Source: Campanula takesimana
Taxonomy: Eukaryota > Streptophyta > Magnoliopsida > Asterales > Campanulaceae
Length of the DNA: 64,000 bases
NCBI GenBank assembly: GCA_026119855.1
Contig: JAOWBW010001587.1
Span: 1 to 64,000, forward strand
Reading direction: 5' to 3'
The notes beneath the pieces were generated by a model. The model saw only the letters and a program-made list of their open reading frames with translations. It made no database searches and had not been told where the DNA came from. The position numbers and the translations under genes are program-made. Numbering within the stretch: the stretch's first letter is position 1; each line of letters begins with the position of its first letter. Positions 22,513 to 34,640 of the stretch are shown here, piece by piece.

Positions 22513-23781
22513 TCACTGCGGGGGAGGTCCAAAAATATGGTCCCAAGAACCAGGCATGCCCGAACCTGAACCAGACCCCTGATCCGGTCCACTCATCGGC
22601 TCATCCCATGAAGCTCCAGCCCACGAACCGCTCGGAGGTGGCATATACGGAGAAGGAGGTGGTGGGTAAAATGTCGGGGGAAACTGCTCCCCAGGGAAGT
22701 GATGCGCCATCATCCGGCGTCTGTAATACTGCTCCTCCTGAAGGTTACCATAAAATGCCTCCTCCATCTTCCTCAACCGCTCATCATGCTCATCCTCGCG
22801 GTTCTGCCTGTGATAATCAGCTAAGAGCTGCTGTTGGTGGTACCCGTCTATCTTCTCCTCCAACCCCTGCATCCGCTCAAACATACCATGACTAAACTCC
22901 CTTTGGGTCATCGGGATATCCTCCTCAACATTGGCCGCCTGGCCACTGCTTCCCTGCTTTCCTACCGGATGTGAACTACCACCCTCTATAGATGTCTTCG
23001 TCACAGTAGTTCCAGCCACCAAATTCTTCTGAACCCCTGACAATGAAACCCCCGCCTTCTCCATTAACCGAGTGATCATGATTGGAAAAATGAAGTTACT
23101 GTGACCCATATTGATGGCCCTATCAACGACCTCATTCCTCATTATGGCCCCAATATCCACCGGCAACCTCTTCACCATCACATACAACAGGGGGGCCCGT
23201 GTCCAGTGCACTTCTTGATAATGTCCAGTGGGCATTATTCTCTCAGAAATAAATCTGTAAATGGCTTTCAGCTCAAACCTCAAAGCACTCACATGGAACA
23301 TATACCCATTCTTGAAATAACTGGGATCTAGCTGAAACCCAAAGGCCTCCGATAGTTTAGGATACACACCCAACAAATTGTCATGCAACTCACCCCTCAA
23401 TTTCCAATAGGCACATTCCTCCTCTGCAACTCCCATAGACATCCCGTATAACTCGTTTATAGTGGCATCAGTGAAATCCACATCACACCCCCTCACTCGT
23501 ACACTCCCGGCCTCAGATGCCGAGTGCAAATTAGCATAAAACTCCCGCACCAACAAGATAACTCCCGCTCGAGCTGGCTTTGCCGCTAATTTATTCAATT
23601 TATAAAAAGCAAACAACTCTTGCAGCCCACAACTCTTAAAATCAAACCCCCTTTCAACTGTATCCCCATTACCCTTCTTAGAATCAAAGAAATCTTGTGA
23701 CTTCCTCGAGACAAACCGGGCACTATCATAATCCAATTCAACAGGGGGAGGGGGAGCACGGCCTTTTCCTTTGGGAGACAT
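22513..23781 (-). CDS. Athila accessory ORF, putative plant transposon protein domain (Transposase_32-like)
   Basis: An intact frame of 422 residues lies downstream of pol in the same orientation, where other Athila elements carry an envelope-like gene. Residues 1 to about 250 hold the plant-specific domain: FYKLNKLAAKPARAGVILLV, REFYANLHSA, VRVRGCDVDFTDATINELYG. An amphipathic and coiled-coil stretch follows (MFERMQGLEEKIDGYHQQQ), then a proline- and glycine-rich tail (FYPPPPSPYMPPPSGSWAG). I see no signal peptide or transmembrane segment, so it is not an envelope. Despite the family name, no transposase catalytic residues are evident, and the function is unknown. It is the least damaged gene of the element. 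Confidence 0.75.
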   Translation of the reverse strand: MSPKGKGRAPPPPVELDYDSARFVSRKSQDFFDSKKGNGDTVERGFDFKSCGLQELFAFYKLNKLAAKPARAGVILLVREFYANLHSASEAGSVRVRGCDVDFTDATINELYGMSMGVAEEECAYWKLRGELHDNLLGVYPKLSEAFGFQLDPSYFKNGYMFHVSALRFELKAIYRFISERIMPTGHYQEVHWTRAPLLYVMVKRLPVDIGAIMRNEVVDRAINMGHSNFIFPIMITRLMEKAGVSLSGVQKNLVAGTTVTKTSIEGGSSHPVGKQGSSGQAANVEEDIPMTQREFSHGMFERMQGLEEKIDGYHQQQLLADYHRQNREDEHDERLRKMEEAFYGNLQEEQYYRRRMMAHHFPGEQFPPTFYPPPPSPYMPPPSGSWAGASWDEPMSGPDQGSGSGSGMPGSWDHIFGPPPQ

Positions 23782-24232
23782 ACTTAATATTCACCAACAA
23801 AGCTAAAAATTCTGGAAATTTTCTTACCGGACAGTCGCCGGAAAACCTCGCCGGAGTTTGAGAAGATGACCGACCTGGATGAAGCCTTCCCTTATGAACA
23901 CTTTTTCCTTCCTTGACTACCGCGAATTCCCACTCTATGATGCCCAATTTCTCCCTTTTTCACGATATTTAGAAACTTTCAAAACCTCCTCAAGACTTGG
24001 GATTCAATGGACTTATTGGGTTGATTTCTTGCAATGTATGGAAGAAAAAGGTTGATCAATTCGAATTTGGTGATTTAGAGGGATGAAGATGGTGGTTTGT
24101 GGGAGGAATTGTAGAGAGAAGGAGAGGGGGGCTCGGTTCTTAGAGAGAGAGAGAGTTAGGGATTTGAATTTTTTGAGAGAGAAACCAAATAATTGGGGTT
24201 TTTACCCCAGCAATTCTGACTTTTCGGCCTTC

Positions 24233-24342
24233 CGAGCGGGCGCCTGTGACCTACCAGGCGGGCGCTTGGTTTGACCAGAAACATTACTCTATCAAAATCC
24301 CATGTAAGCGGGCGCCTGCCTCACTCCAAGCGGGCGCTTGGT
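24233..24342 (-). promoter_or_regulatory. Second GGCGCC cluster, upstream of accessory ORF
   Basis: Four GCGGGCGCCTG or GCGGGCGCTTGG copies occur, the same motif as in the LTR. The cluster lies about 450 bp 5' of the accessory ORF start on the minus strand, between it and pol. A long T run follows (about 24344-24369). It may mark a second promoter. No TATA box is evident. Confidence 0.4.
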
Positions 24343-24590
24343 CTTTTTTTTTTTTTTTTTTTTTTTTTGACCTTCGCCTCGCTTGGTTGGACTGCTTTTC
24401 TGCACATCACCACAAACAAACATCACAAGCGTAATATCCTTTATAAAAAATAAAAAAATAAAAAATAAAAATGACTCAAAAAAAATAAAATCTTTTTGGA
24501 GGGTGACACTATTTACACTCTCCTATAAACCCACAAACTCGGAGAGACCCGTTAGGGTGACACGGACAAACTTTTTGACCGCACTTTCGT

Positions 24591-24640
24591 TGCCTACGTT
24601 CCCCCTAGGACAATAAGGGGCTCAGGTCACCGTAGTTCGA
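24591..24640 (-). other. Conserved ACTACG..CGTAGGC motif, copy 1
   Basis: The minus strand reads GAACTACGGTGACCTGAGCC, then about 18 bases, then GGGAACGTAGGCAAC. CTACG and CGTAG can pair. It sits about 340 bp downstream of the pol end and upstream of the accessory ORF. Four other copies occur in elements C and D. Confidence 0.6.
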
Positions 24641-24980
24641 ACCGACCCGGAAATAAAAGACACGAAAGCAAGATTTTTTTTTTTTTTTTTTTTTTCGAAT
24701 TTATGAATACCACCACCCCCGCACTTAGAACATGCTATGTCCTCATTGCATCAAAAGTAAACATGCTCCCAAGCTAAGAATGAAGATAGACTGAATTAAA
24801 GGAAAGCAAATAAAATGATACCTGGTTGGGTTGCCTCCCAACAAGCGCCTTTGTTTTAAGTCTTTGGCTCGACATAATGCCACATGAATATTAAGTGGCT
24901 CCCTCCGGGTCTGTCAAATCAATTACATCAATTTCATTGATGTCTTCCAAAATAGACAGCCCCTCATAATAAGGCTTCAC

Positions 24981-27900
24981 TCAGTGTCCATTCACTTTAA
25001 ATGTTGTCCCATCTTTCAAATCTTTAAGCTCTACAGCTCCATGGGGAAACACTCGAACCAATTCATAAGGACCCGTCCACCTTGAACGCAGTTTTCCGGG
25101 AAAAAGTTTGAGGTGAGAGTTAAAGAGAAGGACTTTCATACCCGGTTTGAGAAACTTGGGTTTAAGGTTTTTATCATGATATCTTTTTGTCCTCTCTTTG
25201 TATAACTTTGCACTCTCATAACTATCCTGCCTCATTTCTGCAAGCTCATCCAAGTCAAGCAATCTTTTCTCCCCTGCTAGAGTCAACTCCATGTTTAGCT
25301 GCTTGGTTGCCCAATATGCTTTGTGCTCTAGTTCCACTGGCAGATGACACTCTTTTCCATACACAATCCGGTACGGGCTCATTCCAATGGGCGTTTTGTA
25401 GGCAGTCCGATAAGCCCACAGTGCATCACACAATTTGTCGGCCCAGTCCTTACGATTTGGACGAACCGTTTTCTCAAGCACCACCTTGATTTGGCGATTA
25501 CTCACCTCCACTTGGCCCGATGTTTGAGGGTGATAAGCCGTAGCCAACTTGTGACCCACCCCATATCTTTTTAGCACTTGATTAAACATTCTGTTTGTGA
25601 AGTGCGTCCCTTGGTCACTGATAATGACGCGCGGCACTCCATACCTGCCAAAGATATTTTCACGCACAAACTTGCAAACAATATTAGCATCATTAGTCCG
25701 AGTAGGAATTGCTTCCACCCATTTAGACACATAATCTACAGCAACAAGAATGTACAAGTAGCCTTGGGAAGGGGGAAAAGGACCCATAAAATCAATACCC
25801 CACACATCAAAAATATCAACAATTAAATTATGTTGTAGGGGCATTTCATCTCTCTTTCCTATGTTGCCGGTCCTTTGGCATCTATCACACCTCACACAAA
25901 AATCATGAGCATCTTTAAATAAAGTGGGCCAATATAGACCCGCTTGCAATACTTTTCTAGCGGTCTTTTGCCCACTAAAGTGACCCCCACATTGGAGTTC
26001 GTGGCAAAATCTCAACACACTAGCTTGCTCATGTTTCGGAATGCATCTCCTAATTATCTTGTCCGGGCAAACTTTCCACAGATAAGGGTCATCCCAAATG
26101 TAATGCTTCACATCTGATCTAAACTTTCGTTTTTGATCGTAAGTGAAGTTAGGTGGCATAATATTAGAAACAATGAAATTCACAAGATCCGCATACCAAG
26201 GCTCATGAACATGTAAACCAAAAAGTTGCTCATCCGGAAAATTTTCATTAACCGGAATCGCACCATCTATCACATTAGTAAATGTAAAGTTCTCTAGCCT
26301 AGATAAGTGATCAGCCACCACATTTTTGGTCCCCTTTTTGTCCTTTATTTCTATGTCAAACTCCTGCAGTAGGAGCATCCACCTAAGAAGTCTAGGTTTA
26401 GCATCCTTTTTATTCAGCAAATATTTAAGTGCAGCATGATCAGAGTAGATAATCACCTTAGACCCAAGCAAGTAAGAACGAAACTTTTCAAGAGCAAACA
26501 CAACTGCTAAAAATTCTTTTTCAGTGGTAGTATAATTCAGTTGTGCATCATTTAAAGTTCTACTTGCGTAATGAATCACATGAGGTAATTTATCCACTCT
26601 TTGCCCCAAAACAGCCCCAATCGCAAAATCTGAAGCATCACACATGATCTCAAATGGTAGAGACCAATTGGGGCTGGATAGAATGGGGGCACACGTCAAC
26701 TTCTCCTTCAGCAGATTGAAGGCCTCTAAACACTCTTGGTCAAAGATGAACTCAGTGTACTTAGCCAGCAGGTTACATAAAGGCTTACAAATTTTTGAAA
26801 AGTCTTTTATGAAATGCCTATAAAAACCTGCATGGCCTAGAAAACTTCTCACACCCTTAACCGACACAGGGGGAGGCAATTTTGAAATCACATCGATTTT
26901 AGCCTTATCTACCTCAATCCCCTTGTTTGACACCAAGTGTCCTAACACAATGCCATGCCTCACGAGAAAATGACATTTTCCCAGCTAAGGGTTAAATTTG
27001 TCTCACAACAACGATTTAACACCATTGTCAAATTCTCTAGGCACCCATCGAAACTGTCACCAAATACCGAGAAGTCATCCATGAAGACTTCGACACATCG
27101 CTCAATCAAATCAGAGAAGATGGATGTCATACACCTTTGAAAGGTCGCAGGTGCATTACAAAGCCCAAAGGGCATCCTCCTAAATGCGAATGTACCAAAA
27201 GGACAAGTAAAAGTGGTCTTGGCTTGGTCCTCTGGTGCAATGGGGATTTGGTTATACCCCGAAAAACCATCTAAGAAACAATAATACTCATGTCCGGCTA
27301 ACCTCTCAAGAATCTGATCAATAAAGGGCAAATGGAAGTGATATTTCTTTGTTGCAGCATTCAGTTTGCGCAAATCTATGCACATTCTCAGACCAGTCAC
27401 TTCCCTTTTTGGCACTTCTTCTCCTTTCTCATTAGTGGTGACCGTGTAGCCCGATTTCTTTGGAACGACTTGAACCGGGCTCACCCACTCACTATCAGCA
27501 ACGGCATAGATAATGCCTGCATCCAACAATTTTAGGACCTCTTTCCTAACCGCCTCCTCCATGTGAGGATTTAACCTCATCTGTCTCTCTCTAGACGGCT
27601 TAGCACCATCTATGAGATTAATTTTTTGCATGCACATGGAGGGGCTTATACCCTTAATATCAGCTAAAGTCCACCCTATGGCCTGCTTGTGCTCATGAAG
27701 CACTTTGATCAACTTGGCCTCTTGTTCTAGGGTCAAATCTGAGGCAATTATCACGGGCAAAGTCTCTCCCTCCCCAATAAAAACATACTTTAAATTGGAG
27801 GGAAGGGCTTTCAGCTCAAGAGCTGGAGGGGTTACAATAGAAGGCACCGACTTCTCATTGAAGTGGCCTAGGGGGTGAAACGGACCATCACTAGGATGGT

Positions 27901-30286
27901 GTTCGTCGGCCTTTTCCACAACCATCAGTTGAACATCCGCATTATCCCTAAGTTTCTCACCGCCAGTTGACAACAAAGACTCTAACTCCTCACATTCTCT
28001 CTCATGCCACAAGACTTCACTCACACAATCCTCAACAATATCCACACAATTACAAGACTCATCATCTATGGGACTTTGCATGATATCAAACACAGATATT
28101 TCTATTTTCTCATTAGCCACACACATAGATAAAGTCCCATCACCCACATTAATGATGGTGTTAGTAGTAGCCATAAATGGACGCCCAAGCAATATGGGAG
28201 AATCCTGACTATTCCCAACACCATTCACAGTCTCAAGCACAACAAAATCCACAGGGATAATCAAATTGGCTACCTGCACCAAAACATCCTCCACAATTCC
28301 CAATGGCCTCTTGATTGAACGGTCAGCCAATTGCAAGGTCATTGTGGTGGGTTTTAGCTCAGGTAAACCCAACTCAAGATACAAATGATGAGGTAACAAA
28401 TTAATGCTAGCACCGAGATCTAACATTGCCTTCACCTTTTTAGAATCCCCCATAGATATAGAAATATTAAAACTTCCGGGGTCTTTCAATTTAGGTGGGA
28501 GGTTCTGTTGTACCACGGCACTGGCACTTTCACCCATAATCAACTTCTCATCATTCCCATACTTGGGTTTCCTGGAGTTAAGTTCTTTGAAAAACTTTGC
28601 ATAAGCTGGGATATTTTTAATGACATTTAACAAAGGAAGATTAATGTTCACTTTTGAAAACATGTCATATAAATCAGACATTTGCTTATCCAGCTTATTT
28701 CTCATAAATCTACCAGGAAACGGTACAGGAGGTACATATGGCTTGGGGGTGGAAGAATCAGTGACAGGAATTTCCCCCATGCCATTAGTACTCTTACCAA
28801 CAACATTCTCAACAACAGGAGGTTCAACAGTTTCAGAAGGAGAGTTAGGACATACCTCATTGCTTACCTGTTTGCCATTTCTCAGAGTCATAATGGCCTT
28901 AGCTTGCTCCCCTTGACTAGGGAAGGTTCCTGGTTTATGCCCTTGCTGACCCACAGCTAGTTGACCAATTTGGGTCTTTAGCTTTTTGTTGACCGCGTCC
29001 TGCTGCTTCTCACGCTGCTCCATCATTAACTTCATTTGTTGCTGCTCTTGCATCATGGACCTCATCATATCCTCCAGTGATTGCTTAGGCTGCTGTTCTG
29101 GATTCCCTTGTGGGGGAGGAGGATAGAGAGGTTTCTGCTGCTGGTACTGAATTCCTGGGTTACCCCTCCAAGAAAAATTGGGGTGGTTTTTCCAATCTGG
29201 ATTATACGTATTAGAATACATACCACCTTGATTTTGCCTTGGGAGATACCCTTGCATCGCATTTACCTGTTCAGAATCAAACTGTGCAACAACTGGACAA
29301 CCATTAGTAGCATGAGTGTTAGATCCACAATTAGCACAGAAATCAGATACCACATTAGCACTTGAGGAAGACATATTAGAATTCATTTTAGCCATGTTTT
29401 GGTTTAACAAAGACACCTGCCTAGCGAACTCATCCATACCACTCAACTCATGCACTCCCCTAGGTTTCCCTCTAGAGCCTTTTTCTTGCGAATTGGCCCC
29501 CAACATCTCAAATAATTCTTGGGTTTGGTCAACAGTTTTGGCTCCTAGAAAGCCGCCTGCTGCGTTGTCGACCATAGCTTGGTCTGCTGCAGTTAACCCA
29601 CCATAAAATGTTTGATGTAAAAGGGCCTCAGGAAAAGCATGATGGGGGCACTGCACTTGCAACATTTTGAACCTATCCCAAGCCTCATGAAATGGCTCAC
29701 CTACCTCTTGAGTAAACCCTATGATTTTCTGTCTAAAGGTGGCCAAAGTAGCATGCGGGAAAAATTTCTTTAAGAATGCATCATGAAACCCATCCCATGT
29801 AGTGATACTCCTAGCAGGAAGTAACATAAGCCAAGTTTTAGCTGCCCCTTGAAGAGAGAAAGGAAAATACTTAAGTCTTAATTGTTCATCAGTAACCCCC
29901 TCTTTTACAGGGAATCCTGATATGATCATCATGTACTCTCTCAAGAAGTTCAAAGAGTCTTCAGCGGGAAGACCCTGAAACTTGGGCAACTGACTGAAGT
30001 AATGCCCCTTCGCCTCATAAGATTTAGCGGCCTCAGTCAGGACAATACATGACACCGATGTGTCAACCTTAGGCCTAGCATATTCTTTCATTAAGGGATT
30101 AGCCATTACAACTTCAATTTCTTCTCCCCCGGTGGAAGAAGTTTCAAAATCACTTAAAAATACCTCTGTCTCGGTGACAAAAGCTTCAGACTCAGACTCA
30201 GAAATAGGGGGAATGCCCCTGTCAAGTCTATCGATATTATCGTCCAAAGGAACCAACTCGGGGTTCAATGAACGCCTACCAAACAT
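24981..30286 (-). pseudogene. Athila gag-pol polyprotein, one frameshift and one nonsense change
   Basis: The frame from ATG 30286 runs 1108 codons and breaks near 26963. The next frame covers 660 codons to 24981. Gag core: FRQKIIGFTQEVGEPFHEAW. Zinc knuckle: CANCGSNTHATNGC. Protease: AMLDLGASINLLP. Reverse transcriptase: CIDLRKLNAATKKYHFHLPF, FGLCNAPATFQRCM and the FMDD catalytic box. RNase H: FEIMCDASDFAIGAVLGQ. Integrase: HHCC finger, then WGIDFMGPFP, VIISDQGTHFTNR and GQVEVSNRQIK supplying D, D and E. The break after the FMDD region is a one-base loss in an A run. The stop after FKVNGH looks like CGA to TGA about ten codons early. All domains are otherwise complete. Confidence 0.93.
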
Positions 30287-30320
30287 GCACCGACTAAATT
30301 AACTTGTAAATCAAAACAAG

Positions 30321-30338
30321 TCCCCGGCAGCGGCGCCA
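30321..30338 (-). other. Athila primer binding site (tRNA-Asp type)
   Basis: The minus strand reads TGGCGCCGCTGCCGGGGA, six bases inside the 5' LTR. It matches the tRNA-Asp-complementary primer site usual for Athila. Confidence 0.85.
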
Positions 30339-30344
30339 AAAACT

Positions 30345-31719
30345 TGATGGATAAAATTCCAAGTAATAAATACCTAGCAAGCGCACTAGTTACCGTAGTA
30401 GTAACGCGCGAAAGCGAGGGTCGATCCCATAGAGACGTGTTGGACAAACAAGTTTATTTAATTAGTGTAAACGAACCAAGGGGTTTTTGATTAAACTAAA
30501 TTAACTACTAAACAATTAAAATAAATTACTAAATTAAAGATCAGTAAGCAAACAGAGATTTAATTCAAGATTACGAAGATTCACAGATTGGGGTTCACAA
30601 CTATCTCCTCTCTATGCTTTTTTATTGAAAATATTATTAAACTTGTTCAAGAAATCGTTCACTTATTTAAGAGTTGGGACGGTCTGGTCACCGGATTGCA
30701 ACCCTACTATTATCTCTATGTGAAATATTCCACTAGGTCAACAACACACAAAAACAATTTATTAAGTTCTTAAGAACACTTGATCTTAAATTCTTTTGAT
30801 TTCCGCGAGGTCCTCAATTAAATCTAATCACAAGAATATGATTCAATATATAAATTATCCACACTAGTGAAACAATCTAAGCCAAGATGATTTAAAGACC
30901 AAAAATATCAAGTCATATTAATGAAATCTTTAAATTAATTAAGTTCTATTCTTATGAACAAGAACAAGATGAATATTTAATCAAGCCCAATTTAGCATAG
31001 AGATTTGATAGTTATTACTCCCAATCCATGAACAATAAAATTAGCTACTCATCGACATAGCAATAACACAAGAATATAATTAAAACTCATAAACCTGGAT
31101 AAACGCTTGATGATGAATAATTCCCAAAATCTTGTTTACACCTTGAAACTTGAATAAAACCTAAAACAAAGCATAATGAAATAATGTACTGCAGTCTAAT
31201 ATTTATACAGAGAGAAAACTAGGTCCAAAAGTAGGGAAAATAGGGTTAAAACCCGTCTGGCAAGGAAACCCCGAAAACCGTACGGAACAAGCGAGCGGGC
31301 GCCTATCCCTAGTCAAGCGGGCGCCTGGTTAATACAGAAACTTTGCTTTTCCGGATTTTGAAGTAAGCGGGGGCCTGGAATACCATGAGCGAGCGCCTGG
31401 ACTTGCATAAGCGGGCGCCTGGACTATCATAAGCGGGCGCCTGGACTTGTTTCCAGCTTTTCCTTCTTTTCTTCTTGACTTTGACCACGGCTGACTTTGA
31501 CTCATGATGTTGACCCGACCTTGGTCTTCCACACTTTAAACTCTCGGACTTTGTAGTTACATAATAACACTAAAAGTGTTCCAAAATACACAAATCCTAA
31601 CAAAGTTCCTTAATTACATAAAGACCAAGATTACATTAATTCTATTCTAAATTACATCAAAAAGTCCAGAAAAATAACATGAAGATGTAGATAATATATA
31701 CATGAAAAACCATCCATCA
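30345..31719 (-). repeat. Athila E 5' LTR (1375 bp)
   Basis: Matches the 3' LTR along its full length with about 18 substitutions. The GGCGCC cluster is at 31291-31442 with one copy mutated to GGGGCC. GTACT follows at 31720-31724. Confidence 0.93.
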
Positions 31720-31724
31720 GTACT

Positions 31725-34640
31725 TTAACTTAAACCAATAAATTTCTTAGATCTATCACGATAGATCTTAATACCAAGGAAATAAGCAGTCTCACCCATA
31801 TCTTTCATTGAAAAACATTTTCCTAACCAAGTCTTTATAGGCCGAAGTGCAGGAATATCATTTCCAATGAGTAATATGTCATCAACATATAGCACTCGAA
31901 ATAATACTATGCTTCCACTAATTTTCTTGTATACACAAGGTTCATCTTCGTTCTTGATGAAACCAAACTCTTTGGCCGATTCATCAAATCGAAGATTCTA
32001 ACTCCTAGAGACTTGCTTCAATCCATAAATGGATTTCTGCAACTTGCATACCTTATTAGAATTTTCTGGATTTACAAAAACTTCAGGTTGTGTCATATAC
32101 ACATCCTCAAGTAAGTTCCCGTTAAGGAACTCTATTTTGACATCCATTTGCCATATCTCATAGTCATAATATGCGTCTATGACAATTAAAATCCTTATAG
32201 CTAGACTTGATCATTGCTATGGGTGAAAAAGTTTCATCATAGTCAATACATGAATTTGCCTGTACCCTTTCGCTACAAGTCTAGCTTTATAAATATGCAC
32301 ATTTCCATCCATGTCAGTTTTTATTTTTGAAAACCCATTGTATTCTATGATTTTTACACATTCGGGTGCATCTATCAAGTTCCAAACTTGATTATCATTC
32401 ATGGATTGAATTTCGGATTCCATGGCTCCAAGCCATTTATCCGAATCAGGAGTGGACATCGCCTCTTGGTAGAAAGTAGGTTCATTATTCTCAATGATTT
32501 CTACTTCATTACTATCCGTTACGAGAAATCCATATCTTTAGGGTTCGGATCGTAACCTACTAGATATGTGACGAACTTGTGTATCTTGAACGGGTTCCAC
32601 AAGTCCTTGCGTAGCTTGTTCAGATTCCACTATCGGTTCAATATTATTTTCTGGTTCTCGAACCTCTTCAAGATTAATTTTACTCCCACTGATTCCTTTG
32701 GATATAAACTCTTTCTCTAGAAAGGTACCATCTCGAGCAATAAACACTTTCTTGTTCGTGTTGTTGTAAAAGTAATATCATTTGGTTTCCCTAGGATATC
32801 CCACGAAAAAACATTTATCAAATTTGTGTGAGAGTTTGTCAGAGACAAGTCTCTTAACATAAGCCTCACAACCCCAAATTCTCATGAAAGAAATATTAGG
32901 CTTTCTTCCGGTCCACATCTCATATGGACTCTTAGGAACCGATTTAGTTGGAACATTATTTAGCGTGAGTGCAACAGTTTCTAATGCATATCCTCAAAAT
33001 GATAATGGAAGATCAAATTGACTCATCATAGATCAAACCATATCCAATAAAGTCCAATTCCTCCTCTCGGACACACCATTCCATTGTGATGTTCCGGGTG
33101 GAGTTAATTGTGAAACAATTCCACAATCTTTAAGATGATTGTGAAATTCTCCGCTTGGATATTCACCACCACGATCGTATCGAAGTGTCTTAATAGTTTT
33201 GTCAAGTTGATTTTGTACTTCATTTTAAAATATTCTAAATATCTCAAAGAATTCACTTTTGTTTTTCATCAAGTAGACATAGTCATATCTACTAAAATTA
33301 TCAGTGAATGTTATGAAGTATTGAAATCCTCCCCTAGCACTGCTACTTAATGGTCCGCATACATCGGTATGTATTAAACCCAATAAGTCACTAGCCCTTT
33401 CACTACTCTTAGAAAAATGTGTCTTAGTTATTTCTCCAAGTAAACAAGACTCGCAAGTTTCATATGATTCAAAATCATTTGAGCCCAAAAGTCCGTCTCC
33501 ATAGAGTTTAGAGATATGCTTCTCATTAATATGACCAAGACGGTAATGCCACAATTAAGTGTGATTTACATCATTAGGTTTAGATCTCTTATTTATGTTA
33601 TAGACATTATCATTATTTCTACTCTCAACATCAAGGACATAAAGTCCATTAAATGATTTGCATTACAATAAAGCATATAATTTAAATAAATAGAAAACCT
33701 CTTATTATTAGTAAGAAATTTATAATCTTCATTATCCAAACAAGAAATTGAAATAATATTTCTACTCAAATCTGAAACGTAGTAACAATTGTTCAAAACA
33801 AGAATTAAACCACTAGGTAAAGTGACTTTATAAGTCCATACAGCTAATGCAACAACTCTGTCTCCATTCCCGTCATGTAGTTCTACTTCACAATCCTTGA
33901 GTAGTCTCATATTCTTTAGTGCCTGCACATTTAGATAAATGTGAGATTCACATCCGGTATCTAATTCTCAGGAACTAGATGTAGAAAAGAGTATATCTGT
34001 AACATAGATACCTGAAGTAGAAGCAATCTCATTGCCTTCTTCTTCTTCTTCTTCTTCTTCTTCTTCTTCTTCTTCTTCTTCTTCTTCTTCTTCTTCTTCT
34101 TCCATATAGGATTTGCAATTTCTCTTCCAATGATCGGTCTCACCGCAATGGAAAAAAAATGCATCATTTTGCCATGCTTGCTTTAGATTTGGCAACAATT
34201 TCCTTACCTTTACCCTTGTTCTTAAATCGTTTCCTTTATTAACCATGAGCATAAGAGAAGTGGTTTTCTCAATGATTTTCTTTTCAACAATTTTAAGCAT
34301 CCCATGTAACTCTGATAAAGTCTTAGTGAGTTAAGAATCATATTGGTTGCCAATTCAGCAGGAATGGCATAACCCAACCTCTCTAAGTGATCAATGTGGC
34401 CTTTCATCTTCAAAACATGAGGGCTCACTTGATGCCCTTCAGTCATCTTACATGACATCAAGGCAGCCATGGTATCAAACCTTTTTTGTCTACCTTGCTC
34501 TTGAAACATATTTTTCAATTGGTTACCTATCTCATAGGCATCCAAGTGTTTTAAAGTCTTTTGGAGTTCAGAACACATAGTAGCAAGCATAAGATAATTG
34601 ACGCCACGAGAATTATTTTTATGTTTCTTGTAAGCATCCC
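31725..34640 (-). pseudogene. copia element G: gag, protease, integrase, RT N-terminus
   Basis: Minus-strand order is correct for copia. Gag (34640 to about 33970): RDAYKKHKNN, LATMCSELQKTLKHLDAYEI, then a zinc knuckle HCGETDHWKRNC followed by a poly-glutamate run. Protease/pre-integrase (33928-33593): VELHDGNGDRVVALAV, LNNCYYVSDLSRNIISISCL. Integrase (33554 to about 32760): MWHYRLGHINEKHIS, CESCLLGEITKTHF, GLIHTDVCGPL. Reverse transcriptase start: WLGAMESEIQSMNDNQVWNL and TDMDGNVHIYKARLVAKGY. Many frameshifts are present. The gag start is cut at 34640 by the D LTR. The RT continues at 20375 beyond the Athila insertion. Confidence 0.88.
34036..34102 (-). repeat. (GAA)n expansion in copia G gag
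   Basis: About 22 TTC units on the plus strand. In the gag frame they give a run of glutamates directly after the zinc knuckle, so this is a trinucleotide expansion inside a decayed coding region. Confidence 0.95.

Larger units (their letters stand above)
20376..31719 (-). mobile_element. Athila-lineage Ty3/gypsy element E, nearly complete (11.3 kb)
   Basis: Two LTRs (20376-21760 and 30345-31719) with TG..CA ends, perfect GTACT target duplications (20371-20375, 31720-31724), a tRNA-Asp-type primer site, gag-pol, and an accessory ORF between pol and the 3' LTR. By eye the LTRs differ at about 18 positions plus a 10 bp and a 1 bp indel, about 1.3%. This suggests insertion within roughly the last half million years at a rate of 1.3e-8 per site per year. 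The target is the reverse transcriptase gene of copia element G. Confidence 0.95.

Noticed and set aside
22513..23781. Retroviral-type envelope gene of Athila
   Set aside because: No signal peptide, transmembrane helix or cleavage site. The sequence matches a plant transposon-associated domain.
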